From Chryseomicrobium palamuruense (lineage in GTDB: Bacteria; Bacillota; Bacilli; Bacillales_A; Planococcaceae), in the NCBI RefSeq assembly GCF_042649045.1, contig NZ_JBHSEF010000023.1:62001-126000 (forward strand): a DNA stretch of 64,000 nucleotides, read 5' to 3'. The notes below the pieces were generated by a model. It saw nothing but the letters and a program-made list of their open reading frames with translations. It did not search any database and was not told where the DNA came from. Position numbers and translations under genes: made by a program. The first letter of the stretch is position 1, and each line of letters begins with the position of its first letter. Positions 26,794 through 34,718 of the stretch are shown here, piece after piece.

Positions 26794-28194
26794 TTACCCT
26801 CGCTTCCAGCGCACACCTTGTGCGGTATCTTCTAAGATGATGTTCATATCTTTTAACTGGTCACGAATTTCATCCGCACGGGCAAAGTTGCGTTCTTTAC
26901 GTGCCGTGTTGCGTTCTTCAATCAGTGCATCGATTTCTTCATCGAGCAATTCTTTTTCTGCGGATAATTTCAAGCCGAGTACTTGCATGAACTTTTCAAG
27001 GGTCGTTGCGTAGGCAGTCAAGACAGTGATAGATGTCTGATTTTGCTTCAGGTAAATGTTCGCTTGCTTCGCAATCTCAAACAGTTCTGCAATAGCATTT
27101 GCTGTATTGAAGTCGTCATCCATTGCCGCTTCAAACGCCTTGATCTGTTCATTGATTTTGTACGTCCACATATCGTCTTGGTCGCCAAGGTCCGCTGAAT
27201 GCTCGAGACGGTGAATGACATTGGCATAGGCCGTCCGGATGCGGTCAAGGCCTGCCTCTGCTTGTTCAACAAGTTCACCAGAGTAATTGATTGGATTACG
27301 GTAGTGCACACTCAGCATGAAGAACCGAAGCACTTGCGGGTCGATATGTTGACGAATGTCATTCACAAGAACAAAGTTCCCAAGAGATTTTGACATCTTC
27401 TCGTTATCGATATTGATGTAGCCGTTATGCATCCAGTAGCGTGCAAACTCTTTATCATTATGTGCTTCTGATTGGGCAATCTCATTTTCATGGTGCGGAA
27501 ACGTCAAATCTTGTCCACCCGCATGAATGTCAATCGTATCCCCAAGGATGTCCCGTGCCATCACGGAACATTCAATATGCCAGCCCGGACGTCCTGCGCC
27601 CCACGGACTCTCCCATGAGATTTCGCCAGGCTTCGCTGCTTTCCATAAGACAAAATCAAGCGCGTCTTCTTTTTTCTCACCAACTTCGATGCGCGCTCCA
27701 CTCTTCAGGTCATTGATATCTTGGTGAGACAGCTTACCGTATCCTTCAAATTTACGTGTACGGTAATAGACGTCTCCTTGTGATTTATAGGCATACCCTT
27801 TGTCGATCAAGACACGGATGAAATCAATGATCTGATCCATGTGGTCCGTCACTCGAGGGTGGTCATCTGCGCGATGGCACCCGAGTGCCTCGATATCCGC
27901 GAAGTATGCGTCAATAAAGCGTTCTGTTAGGTCTGAGACTTCTTCACCCAGTTCGTTCGCCGCTTTAATAATTTTGTCGTCGACATCTGTAAAATTCGAG
28001 ACAAAGTGAACGTCATACCCGCGGTACGTCAAGTAGTTCCGCACCGTATCATAGACGATTACCGGACGTGCATTCCCAATATGAATGTAGTTGTAGACGG
28101 TAGGACCACAAACATACATCTTTACCTTTCCTTCTTCTAGTGGCACGAATTCTTCTTTTTCGCGCGTCAATGTATTAAAAATGCGAATGCTCAT
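26794..28194 (-). CDS. cysS: Cysteinyl-tRNA synthetase
   Basis: A 466-residue class I synthetase. The zinc-ligand CGPTVYNYIHIGNARPVIVY includes the HIGH-type signature HIGN. The KMSKSLGNF (KMSKS) motif is near residue 270, and the zinc site continues with WHIECSVMA and HHENE. Charges tRNA-Cys. Its start overlaps the cysE stop by 4 nt (ATGA), and both are controlled by the cysteine T-box upstream of cysE. Confidence 0.96.
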   Translation of the reverse strand: MSIRIFNTLTREKEEFVPLEEGKVKMYVCGPTVYNYIHIGNARPVIVYDTVRNYLTYRGYDVHFVSNFTDVDDKIIKAANELGEEVSDLTERFIDAYFADIEALGCHRADDHPRVTDHMDQIIDFIRVLIDKGYAYKSQGDVYYRTRKFEGYGKLSHQDINDLKSGARIEVGEKKEDALDFVLWKAAKPGEISWESPWGAGRPGWHIECSVMARDILGDTIDIHAGGQDLTFPHHENEIAQSEAHNDKEFARYWMHNGYINIDNEKMSKSLGNFVLVNDIRQHIDPQVLRFFMLSVHYRNPINYSGELVEQAEAGLDRIRTAYANVIHRLEHSADLGDQDDMWTYKINEQIKAFEAAMDDDFNTANAIAELFEIAKQANIYLKQNQTSITVLTAYATTLEKFMQVLGLKLSAEKELLDEEIDALIEERNTARKERNFARADEIRDQLKDMNIILEDTAQGVRWKRG

Positions 28195-28853
28195 TGTCCT
28201 CTCTCCTCTCGTAATTGATTGCTTAATCGGTCCAGGTCACGTTGCAAGCGTTCGATGCAGTCTTCCATCTGCTGGCAGCGTTCGTCAACTGGATCAGGAA
28301 TGTTTTGATGATTTAAATTTTGTTTTACACGAACTCCATCAAGAACGACGACTTTTCCGGGAATTCCGACAACCGTCGCATTTTCCGGGACGTCTTTTAG
28401 AACAACCGAGCCTGCTCCCACTTTACTGTTGTCACCGAGAGTAATGGAACCGAGCACTTTCGCTCCTGTCGCCACCAGCACATTGTTGCCAAGCGTCGGA
28501 TGGCGTTTTCCTTTTTCTTTCCCGGTACCGCCTAAGGTGACTCCTTGGAAAAGGATGCAGTCGTCTCCGATTTCACACGTTTCGCCGATAACGACACCCA
28601 TGCCGTGATCGATGAAGAGACGGCGGCCGATTTTGGCACCCGGATGAATTTCAATACCCGTGAAGAAGCGGCTGATTTGCGACACGACGCGAGCTAAAAA
28701 GAATAGATTGTTTATAAAAAGAGCATGTGCGATGCGGTGACTCCATACAGCATGTAGTCCGGAATAGGTCAATACGACTTCCAGGACACTACGCGCAGCG
28801 GGGTCTTGCTCGAAGACGGTGGCAATGTCTTCTTTCATGCGATTGAACATAAA
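28191..28853 (-). CDS. cysE: Serine O-acetyltransferase
   Basis: A 220-residue enzyme making O-acetylserine, the carbon precursor of cysteine. The alpha-helical N-terminus is followed by the left-handed beta-helix with hexapeptide repeats and the active-site stretch IDHGMGVVIGETCEIGDDC. The start MFNRMKEDIATVF has AAAGGAGGCACATTT before it; the frame upstream runs into the T-box terminator. First gene after the T-box. Confidence 0.94.
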   Translation of the reverse strand, partial: FMFNRMKEDIATVFEQDPAARSVLEVVLTYSGLHAVWSHRIAHALFINNLFFLARVVSQISRFFTGIEIHPGAKIGRRLFIDHGMGVVIGETCEIGDDCILFQGVTLGGTGKEKGKRHPTLGNNVLVATGAKVLGSITLGDNSKVGAGSVVLKDVPENATVVGIPGKVVVLDGVRVKQNLNHQNIPDPVDERCQQMEDCIERLQRDLDRLSNQLREERGQ

Positions 28854-28892
28854 TGTGCCTCCTTTGATATGTAAAAAGCTTTCGAAAATAAT

Positions 28893-29152
28893 AAAAGCCC
28901 CCATCCAGTCAAATGACTAGACAGAGGCGCATAGATTGCACGGTTCCACTCTGATGAGAAATCCACGCGGGATTTCACTTCTCTTACCCGTAACGGGGGC
29001 GATCCGTCTGGCTTACTCAAGTTTCAGCACAGCACTCAGAGGTGCATTTCAAAGATGTAGTGGCTCAGGTCACTTTCAGCCGGTGATGACCCTCTCTACA
29101 GAACATACGTCTTTTACTTCTCCTCATCAAAGCTTTGTTTGATGCCTATATG
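28893..29152 (-). ncRNA. T-box riboswitch, cysteine type, with terminator
   Basis: The leader before cysE carries all T-box marks on the minus strand. Stem I has AGGAGAAGTA and a specifier loop GAAATGCACC, with TGC (Cys) at 29044-29046. The conserved antiterminator core AGTGGAACCGTGC is at 28938-28950. A 15-bp terminator (28897-28928) follows, ending in TTTTATTATTTT. Uncharged tRNA-Cys should stabilise the antiterminator and switch on cysE-cysS. Confidence 0.95.
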
Positions 29153-29160
29153 TGTCTTTA

Positions 29161-29188
29161 ATTTTACTCCCAGATACTCGAAAGTCAA
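29161..29188 (-). promoter_or_regulatory. SigA promoter of the cysE operon
   Basis: TTGACT (29183-29188), 16-bp spacer, TAAAAT (29161-29166) on the minus strand, directly upstream of the T-box. The -35 is three bases from the gltX stop codon. Confidence 0.75.
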
Positions 29189-29190
29189 CT

Positions 29191-30654
29191 TTATTGATCT
29201 GCGAGTTTCGAAACGCGCGCGAGAACTTTTTCTTTGCCAAGTAACGCAATCGCGTTTGGTAGATCCGGACCGTGTGTCTGACCTGTCGCCGCTACACGGA
29301 TTGGCATGAAGAGACCTTTCCCTTTCGTACCTGTTTCTTTTTGAACGGCTTTGATTGCGGCTTTGATTGCGTCTGCTTCTAACGTGTCCATCTGCTCAAT
29401 CTGCGCTTTAAACGCTGTCATCACAGCTGGCACCTGCTCTTCGTTCAAAACAGCTTGTGCTTCTTCATCATACGTCAGCTCGTCCGTAAAGAATAACTCA
29501 GAAAGTTCAACAATTTCAGCACCGAAACTCATTTGTTCCTGGTAAAGTGCCACAAGTTGTGTGGCCCACTCTCTTTGCTCCGCTGTTAATTCAGCAGGTA
29601 ATTTATCTGCTTTCTGCAAGTGCGGAATCGCCATTTCTGCGACTTCCTCAAGCGACAGCTTCTTCATGTATTGGTTGTTCATCCAGGTTAGTTTATTCGT
29701 ATCGAACATCGACGGTGACTTCGACAAACGTTTTTCATCGAACAGTTCAATCAGTTGCTTTTTCGAGAAGATCTCCTCTTCTCCTTCTGGCGACCAGCCA
29801 AGAAGGGCAAAGAAGTTGAACATCGCTTCCGGAAGGTAGCCAAGGTTCTTGTACTGTGTGATGAACTGAATGATGGACTCATCGCGCTTCGATAACTTTT
29901 TACGGCTTTCGTTGATGATCAGCGTCATATGACCATAATTCGGAGCTTCCCAGCCGAATGCGTCGAAGACCATGATTTGTTTTGGTGTGTTCGAGAGATG
30001 CTCTTCTCCGCGAAGAACATGGCTGATCTTCATAAAGTAATCATCTAGAACAACCGCATAGTTGTAAGTTGGAATGCCATTTGCTTTCACAAGCACCCAG
30101 TCGCCCACGTCTTTGGATTCAAACGTCACGGTGCCACGTACCATATCTTCAATCGTATAGGTCACATCTGCAGGGACACGCATACGAATCGTGAAGCCTT
30201 CGCCAGCTGCCTCTTTGGCAGCTACTTCTTCTTGAGAAAGGTTGCGGCATTTCCCATTATACATCGGAGCTGCGATACCAGCGTCTTTCTGACGTTCACG
30301 CTCTGCTTCGAGTTCTTCTGAAGAACAGAAACATTTGTAAGCATGTCCTTCAGCAAGCATTTTCTCAGCATGCTCTATGTAGATACCTAAACGTTCCATT
30401 TGACGATACGGAGCGTAATCGCCACCGATGTCAACGGACTCATCGTAGTCAATACCTAACCAGCGTAAGTTTTCAAGTTGTGACAATTCGCCACCTTCGA
30501 TATTACGCTCGATATCTGTATCTTCAATACGGACAATAAATTTCCCGTCATGGTGTCGTGCAAATAAATAGTTAAATAGCGCTGTGCGGGCACCTCCGAT
30601 ATGGAGTTGTCCAGTCGGACTCGGTGCGTAACGAACGCGTACTTCCTTCGTCAT
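29191..30654 (-). CDS. gltX: Glutamyl-tRNA synthetase
   Basis: A 487-residue class I synthetase. N-terminal RYAPSPTGQLHIGGARTALF contains the HIGH signature, and KLSKRDES (KMSKS type) lies near residue 252. It charges tRNA-Glu and, in Bacillales lacking GlnRS, also tRNA-Gln for later transamidation. Standard length and order between ispF and cysE. Confidence 0.96.
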   Translation of the reverse strand: MTKEVRVRYAPSPTGQLHIGGARTALFNYLFARHHDGKFIVRIEDTDIERNIEGGELSQLENLRWLGIDYDESVDIGGDYAPYRQMERLGIYIEHAEKMLAEGHAYKCFCSSEELEAERERQKDAGIAAPMYNGKCRNLSQEEVAAKEAAGEGFTIRMRVPADVTYTIEDMVRGTVTFESKDVGDWVLVKANGIPTYNYAVVLDDYFMKISHVLRGEEHLSNTPKQIMVFDAFGWEAPNYGHMTLIINESRKKLSKRDESIIQFITQYKNLGYLPEAMFNFFALLGWSPEGEEEIFSKKQLIELFDEKRLSKSPSMFDTNKLTWMNNQYMKKLSLEEVAEMAIPHLQKADKLPAELTAEQREWATQLVALYQEQMSFGAEIVELSELFFTDELTYDEEAQAVLNEEQVPAVMTAFKAQIEQMDTLEADAIKAAIKAVQKETGTKGKGLFMPIRVAATGQTHGPDLPNAIALLGKEKVLARVSKLADQ

Positions 30655-30717
30655 AAGGTGTTCCTCCTCTAAAATTCACTTTTTCCATTCTATCACTGCC
30701 AGCTTCGTTTAGAAAGT

Positions 30718-31191
30718 TTATTTTTGTACTAAGAGAATCGTGGCTAAAGCAGCAATTCCTTCTTCCCGCCCTGGGAATCCTAGCTTTTCCGTCGTCGTCG
30801 CTTTGACGTTCACTTGTGACTCGTCTGCTTCAAGAAGCTCTGCAATACGCTTTCGCATCGCTGGAATATGTGGCGCCATTTTCGGACGCTGGGCGATGAT
30901 CGTACAATCGACGTTACCGAGTACGTAGCCTTTTTCCTTAATAATTTCCCAGCAGTGCGTCAGTAATTTCGCAGAGTCCGCATCTTTAAACGCAGGGTCT
31001 GTGTCAGGGAAGTGCCTTCCAATATCCCCTTCACCGATTGCGCCGAGTGCCGCATCCGTGATGGTGTGCAGCAATACGTCCGCATCGGAGTGTCCGACCA
31101 ACCCTCTTTCATGAGGTACGGTGATGCCCCCGATAATCAGCGGGCGTCCTTCTTCAAAAGCATGTACATCAAATCCTTGTCCAATACGCAT
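30718..31191 (-). CDS. ispF: 2-C-methyl-D-erythritol 2,4-cyclodiphosphate synthase
   Basis: A 157-residue MEP-pathway enzyme. Metal ligands are in GQGFDVHAFEEG (Asp8, His10) and the LVGHSDADVLLHTITDAALG motif; the C-terminal ATTTEKLGFPGREEGIA is the usual signature. It makes the cyclic diphosphate intermediate of isoprenoid synthesis and so feeds the carotenoid cluster in this window. The start overlaps the ispD stop by one base. Confidence 0.95.
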   Translation of the reverse strand: MRIGQGFDVHAFEEGRPLIIGGITVPHERGLVGHSDADVLLHTITDAALGAIGEGDIGRHFPDTDPAFKDADSAKLLTHCWEIIKEKGYVLGNVDCTIIAQRPKMAPHIPAMRKRIAELLEADESQVNVKATTTEKLGFPGREEGIAALATILLVQK

Positions 31192-31880
31192 TAATTGTTC
31201 TCCTCTCTTCTTGTCAAAATCAATTCCCCTAATACCAGATCTTCTGGCGTGGTCATTTTTTGATTGTCATAACTGCTTTCTACAATATACACCGGAAGGC
31301 CAGCCCGTTCAGCAAGCATGGCTTCATCCGTTCCTACAAACCCTTGTTCATCGGCTTGTTTGGCTGCATCAACTAACAATTGATAGCGGAAGGCTTGTGG
31401 TGTTTGAATCGCCCATAACGTCTCTCGGTCAATCGTTTCTTCTACGCGACCGTTCCGAACGAGCTTCATCGTATCTTTTGCCTTCACAGCAGCAACCGCT
31501 CCGCCTTGTTCCGCTGCCACTTCGACAAGTTTGTGAATTACCTGTTGCTGGATAAACGGACGAGCGGCGTCATGAACAAGCACAAGTTCCGCTCCCTCAG
31601 CCGCTTTCAACGCTTCGCACACACTGTGTTGACGTTCTTTTCCTCCGACAACCAGTTTTGTGACTTTTGTAAGATGGTACTCACGGAGACACACTTTGAT
31701 CAAATGACGTTCCTCTTCTTTAATAGCGAGAATAATCTGCTCACACCACTCATCTTGTTGAAAGACTTCTAACGTATGCGCGAGAATCGGTTTCCCTCGT
31801 AACTTTAAAAAGAGCTTGTTCCCTTCTGCCCCCATACGTTTGCCGCTCCCTGCTGCCGGCAAGACGACTGTGTAGTTCAT
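31191..31880 (-). CDS. ispD: 2-C-methyl-D-erythritol 4-phosphate cytidylyltransferase
   Basis: A 229-residue enzyme that couples CTP to methylerythritol phosphate. The start MNYTVVLPAAGSGKRMGAEG holds the nucleotide loop; VHDAARPFIQ and the VKAKDTMK motif follow. An in-frame ATG 17 codons upstream lies next to the yacL terminator and is rejected; AGAAAGGTG precedes the chosen ATG. Forms a unit with ispF. Confidence 0.94.
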   Translation of the reverse strand: MNYTVVLPAAGSGKRMGAEGNKLFLKLRGKPILAHTLEVFQQDEWCEQIILAIKEEERHLIKVCLREYHLTKVTKLVVGGKERQHSVCEALKAAEGAELVLVHDAARPFIQQQVIHKLVEVAAEQGGAVAAVKAKDTMKLVRNGRVEETIDRETLWAIQTPQAFRYQLLVDAAKQADEQGFVGTDEAMLAERAGLPVYIVESSYDNQKMTTPEDLVLGELILTRREENN

Positions 31881-31911
31881 ATGTAAACACCTTTCTTCCT
31901 GTTCTAAATGC

Positions 31912-31940
31912 AAAACCCCGGCCGGATACACCCAGCCGAG
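31912..31940 (-). terminator. Terminator between yacL and ispD
   Basis: CTCGGCTGG / CCGGCCGGG hairpin followed by GTTTTGC on the minus strand, just after the yacL stop. The T run is short, so read-through to ispD is likely. Confidence 0.55.
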
Positions 31941-31946
31941 ATTTGA

Positions 31947-33032
31947 TTATTTCGTATCCATAGGTTTGGCAAAGATCATGCGTCCTGCAGAGGTCTGAAG
32001 CACGCTTGTGACTTCGACTTGAATCGCTTGATTGATATAGGCTTTTCCGCCTTCAACGACAATCATCGTCCCATCATCGAGATAGGCGACTCCTTGGTTT
32101 TGTTCTTTTCCATCCTTGATGATGACCACTTGCATGACCTCACCCGGGATGACAACAGGTTTTACGGCGTTTGCCAAGTCGTTAATGTTTAGGACCGGCA
32201 CGCTGTGAAGCTCACAAACTTTGTTGAGATTGAAATCATTGGTCATGACGACACCCGACTTCTTTTTTGCTAGACGCACAAGCTTTAAGTCGACCTCGTG
32301 CAAATCCTCAAAATCATCTTCTACAATTTCAATCGGCACGATGCGCTCAGACTGCAATCGCTTTAAGACGTCGAGTCCGCGTCGTCCACGTGTACGTTTT
32401 AATGTGTCTGAAGAGTCAGCAATGTGCTGAAGCTCGGTCAATACAAATTGGGGTACGACAAGCGTCCCTTCGATAAAGCCGGTTTCTGAAATGTCAGCGA
32501 TTCGGCCATCGATAATGACACTGGTATCCAGAAGCTTGTAGCTATGTACATCGGTCGAGGCTACTTCTTCTTCTTCCGCCTTTTTCTTTGCAGCGGCACG
32601 TCCTCCTGTAAAGATCTGCATCATCTCTTCTCGTTTTTTAAAGCCTACCTGGAACCCTAGATACCCAAGGACCAAGGATAAGACAACTGGCACGATTGAT
32701 CCAATGGCTAAAAGGTCGAGTGTTTCAATGGCACTCCCAAGTAAAAAGGCAACGACAAGTCCAAGGACAAGTCCTACTGTTCCGAACAAAAGATCCCACA
32801 CAGGCGTATTCAGTAATCGTTCTTCCATCCAGCGGATAAATGTGACGAGATAGTCCGTGATAAACAATGCGGCAACAAAAAGCAAAATCGCTCCCACTAA
32901 AATCGATACATACGGATTGGCGATCCACGGGTTATCGGATAAATTCATTGCTTCATATAAGTGCGGTAAGAAAAATAACCCGAGTGTTCCTCCAATAAGT
33001 ACAAATGCGATATATATTATCCATTTGAGCAT
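31947..33032 (-). CDS. yacL: YacL: membrane-anchored PIN/TRAM-domain protein
   Basis: A 361-residue protein with about four membrane helices in the first 130 residues. A PIN nuclease domain (LLDTSVIIDGRIADISETGF near residue 168, MTNDFNLNKV near 257) is followed by a TRAM RNA-binding domain at the C-terminus. Role in the family is unsettled; RNA cleavage is inferred from the fold. Normally disA lies just upstream, but here an intergenic repeat separates it from radA. Confidence 0.9.
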   Translation of the reverse strand: MLKWIIYIAFVLIGGTLGLFFLPHLYEAMNLSDNPWIANPYVSILVGAILLFVAALFITDYLVTFIRWMEERLLNTPVWDLLFGTVGLVLGLVVAFLLGSAIETLDLLAIGSIVPVVLSLVLGYLGFQVGFKKREEMMQIFTGGRAAAKKKAEEEEVASTDVHSYKLLDTSVIIDGRIADISETGFIEGTLVVPQFVLTELQHIADSSDTLKRTRGRRGLDVLKRLQSERIVPIEIVEDDFEDLHEVDLKLVRLAKKKSGVVMTNDFNLNKVCELHSVPVLNINDLANAVKPVVIPGEVMQVVIIKDGKEQNQGVAYLDDGTMIVVEGGKAYINQAIQVEVTSVLQTSAGRMIFAKPMDTK

Positions 33033-33114
33033 TGTTCCACCTCCTTTTTATTGTTCTTTCATTATACGCTTACCTCTCGAAGGACGTCCACGCGGAGCCT
33101 ATAAGTGTTCTGCC

Positions 33115-33244
33115 CATCTAACGGAATCGAGTTGCAGGCGTTAGAAATACATTCGAAAATCAATCGCACCCCTAGAGACAAAGAGAGTCTCTAGGGGCAC
33201 ACTTAATTCCCTAAGCATTTCTGGACGAACACCTTCCACATCTA
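33115..33244 (-). repeat. Intergenic repeat, copy B, starting at the radA stop codon
   Basis: Minus-strand 33244-33115 aligns gap-free with copy A (7727-7598), about 65 per cent identical by hand. Ends TAGATGTGGA and CAACTCGATT are identical; the central hairpin CCCCTAGAGAC / GTCTCTAGGGG has a different sequence from copy A but is also 11 bp. The first three bases are the TAG stop of radA. It occupies the position of disA in related genomes. Confidence 0.65.
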
Positions 33245-34612
33245 AGAAAACGCGAGTTGGATGGCTTCATTCACTGCCTCTACTCCAATTACGCGAATCC
33301 CTGCTGGGTAATCCCAACCTCCGAGGTTGCTCGCCGGTACAATGGCGCGCTTGAAACCCAGTTTCGCGGCTTCTTGCACACGTTGTTCGATACGTGAGAC
33401 GCGACGGATTTCTCCAGTCAAACCGACTTCGCCGATAAAGACATCTGTCGGTTGGACACCGGTGTCCTTAAAGCTTGACACGATACTAACTAAAATCGCT
33501 AAATCAATCGATGGTTCGTCTAGTTTCACACCGCCAGCTACCTTGATGTAGGCATCTTGTGACTGCAGGAGTAGCCCCATCCGCTTTTCGAGAACCGCCA
33601 TTAAAAGTGATACACGGTTCTGGTCTACACCTGTCGCCATTCGCTTCGGATAGTTGAAGCTTGACTGGGTGACGAGCGACTGGATTTCAACAAGGATCGG
33701 CCGCGTCCCTTCCATCGATGCCACGATCGCCGATCCCGGTGCACCGTGGGATCGTTCTTGCAAGAACAGTTCAGACGGATTCAACACTTCTTTCAGACCC
33801 GCCTGCACCATTTCAAAGATGGCAATTTCATTGGTGGAACCAAATCGGTTCTTCTGTGAACGCAAGATGCGGTACGTATGGTGACGCTCCCCTTCAAAGT
33901 ACAGCACCGTATCCACCATGTGTTCAAGTAAACGCGGTCCGGCAATTTGCCCTTCCTTTGTCACATGACCGACTAGGAAGATCGCAATATTTTTCGTTTT
34001 TGCTATACGCATCATCTCAGCCGTACATTCCCTTACCTGAGAGACACTTCCGGGTGCACTCGTCACATCCGGATGATGCACCGTTTGAATCGAGTCAATG
34101 ATGACAAATTTCGGTTCGACTTGTTCGATTGTCTCGTTGATCAGCTCGAGGTTTGTCTCAGCATAGAGATACAACTCTTTAGATGCGACCCCAAGCCTTT
34201 CTGCACGCAGTTTGGTTTGACGCACCGATTCCTCTCCGGAAATATAAAGCGTACGCATATCCTTATTGGCAAGAAGAGAAGAAACTTGTAACAGAAGCGT
34301 CGACTTCCCGATACCCGGATCCCCCCCTATCAACACAAGCGACCCAGGAACGATTCCACCACCCAGTACACGGTTCAATTCCCCAAGCGACGTGTCTACA
34401 CGCGGCTCTTCTTGCGTTTCCACAGCCACAATCGGTGTCGCTTTCGAAGCCGGACCATCGGATGTCACAAATGACCGCTTCGGTCCTTTTGACACGACTT
34501 CCACTTCTTCAACCATTGTATTCCAGTGTCCACAACCCGGACATTTCCCCATCCATTTCGGAGATTCATACCCACAATCGTTACACATAAATTTTGTTTT
34601 TCGTTTCGCCAT
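33242..34612 (-). CDS. radA: DNA repair protein RadA
   Basis: A 456-residue RecA-like branch-migration ATPase. The zinc finger CNDCGYESPKWMGKCPGCG is at residues 10-28, the Walker A GGDPGIGKSTLL near 97, the RadA-specific KNRFGSTNE motif near 256, and a Lon-protease-like C-terminal domain follows. The start at 34612 has GAGGAGGCTATT; 26 further in-frame codons upstream cross the promoter. A candidate LexA box and -10 element stand just before it, so it has its own promoter in addition to clpC read-through. Confidence 0.95.
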   Translation of the reverse strand: MAKRKTKFMCNDCGYESPKWMGKCPGCGHWNTMVEEVEVVSKGPKRSFVTSDGPASKATPIVAVETQEEPRVDTSLGELNRVLGGGIVPGSLVLIGGDPGIGKSTLLLQVSSLLANKDMRTLYISGEESVRQTKLRAERLGVASKELYLYAETNLELINETIEQVEPKFVIIDSIQTVHHPDVTSAPGSVSQVRECTAEMMRIAKTKNIAIFLVGHVTKEGQIAGPRLLEHMVDTVLYFEGERHHTYRILRSQKNRFGSTNEIAIFEMVQAGLKEVLNPSELFLQERSHGAPGSAIVASMEGTRPILVEIQSLVTQSSFNYPKRMATGVDQNRVSLLMAVLEKRMGLLLQSQDAYIKVAGGVKLDEPSIDLAILVSIVSSFKDTGVQPTDVFIGEVGLTGEIRRVSRIEQRVQEAAKLGFKRAIVPASNLGGWDYPAGIRVIGVEAVNEAIQLAFS

Positions 34613-34625
34613 AATAGCCTCCTCA

Positions 34626-34639
34626 AGAACGAGTGTTCT
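34626..34639 (-). promoter_or_regulatory. Candidate LexA (SOS) box before radA
   Basis: AGAACACTCGTTCT: GAAC-N4-GTTC as in the Bacillus LexA consensus CGAACN4GTTCG. It lies 7-20 bp downstream of a TATACT -10 (34646-34651), over the likely transcription start. A matching -35 is poor. Inferred from consensus. Confidence 0.5.
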
Positions 34640-34670
34640 AGTTACAGTATACCTTACTTTTAATTGAACG

Positions 34671-34704
34671 AAAAATACCCCGAACTCCACTAGAGAATTC
34701 GGGG
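34671..34704 (-). terminator. Terminator after clpC
   Basis: CCCCGAATTC / GAGTTCGGGG hairpin followed by TATTTTTCG, 15 bp past the clpC stop. Confidence 0.8.
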
Positions 34705-34718
34705 CGTCTTGACTTGTT

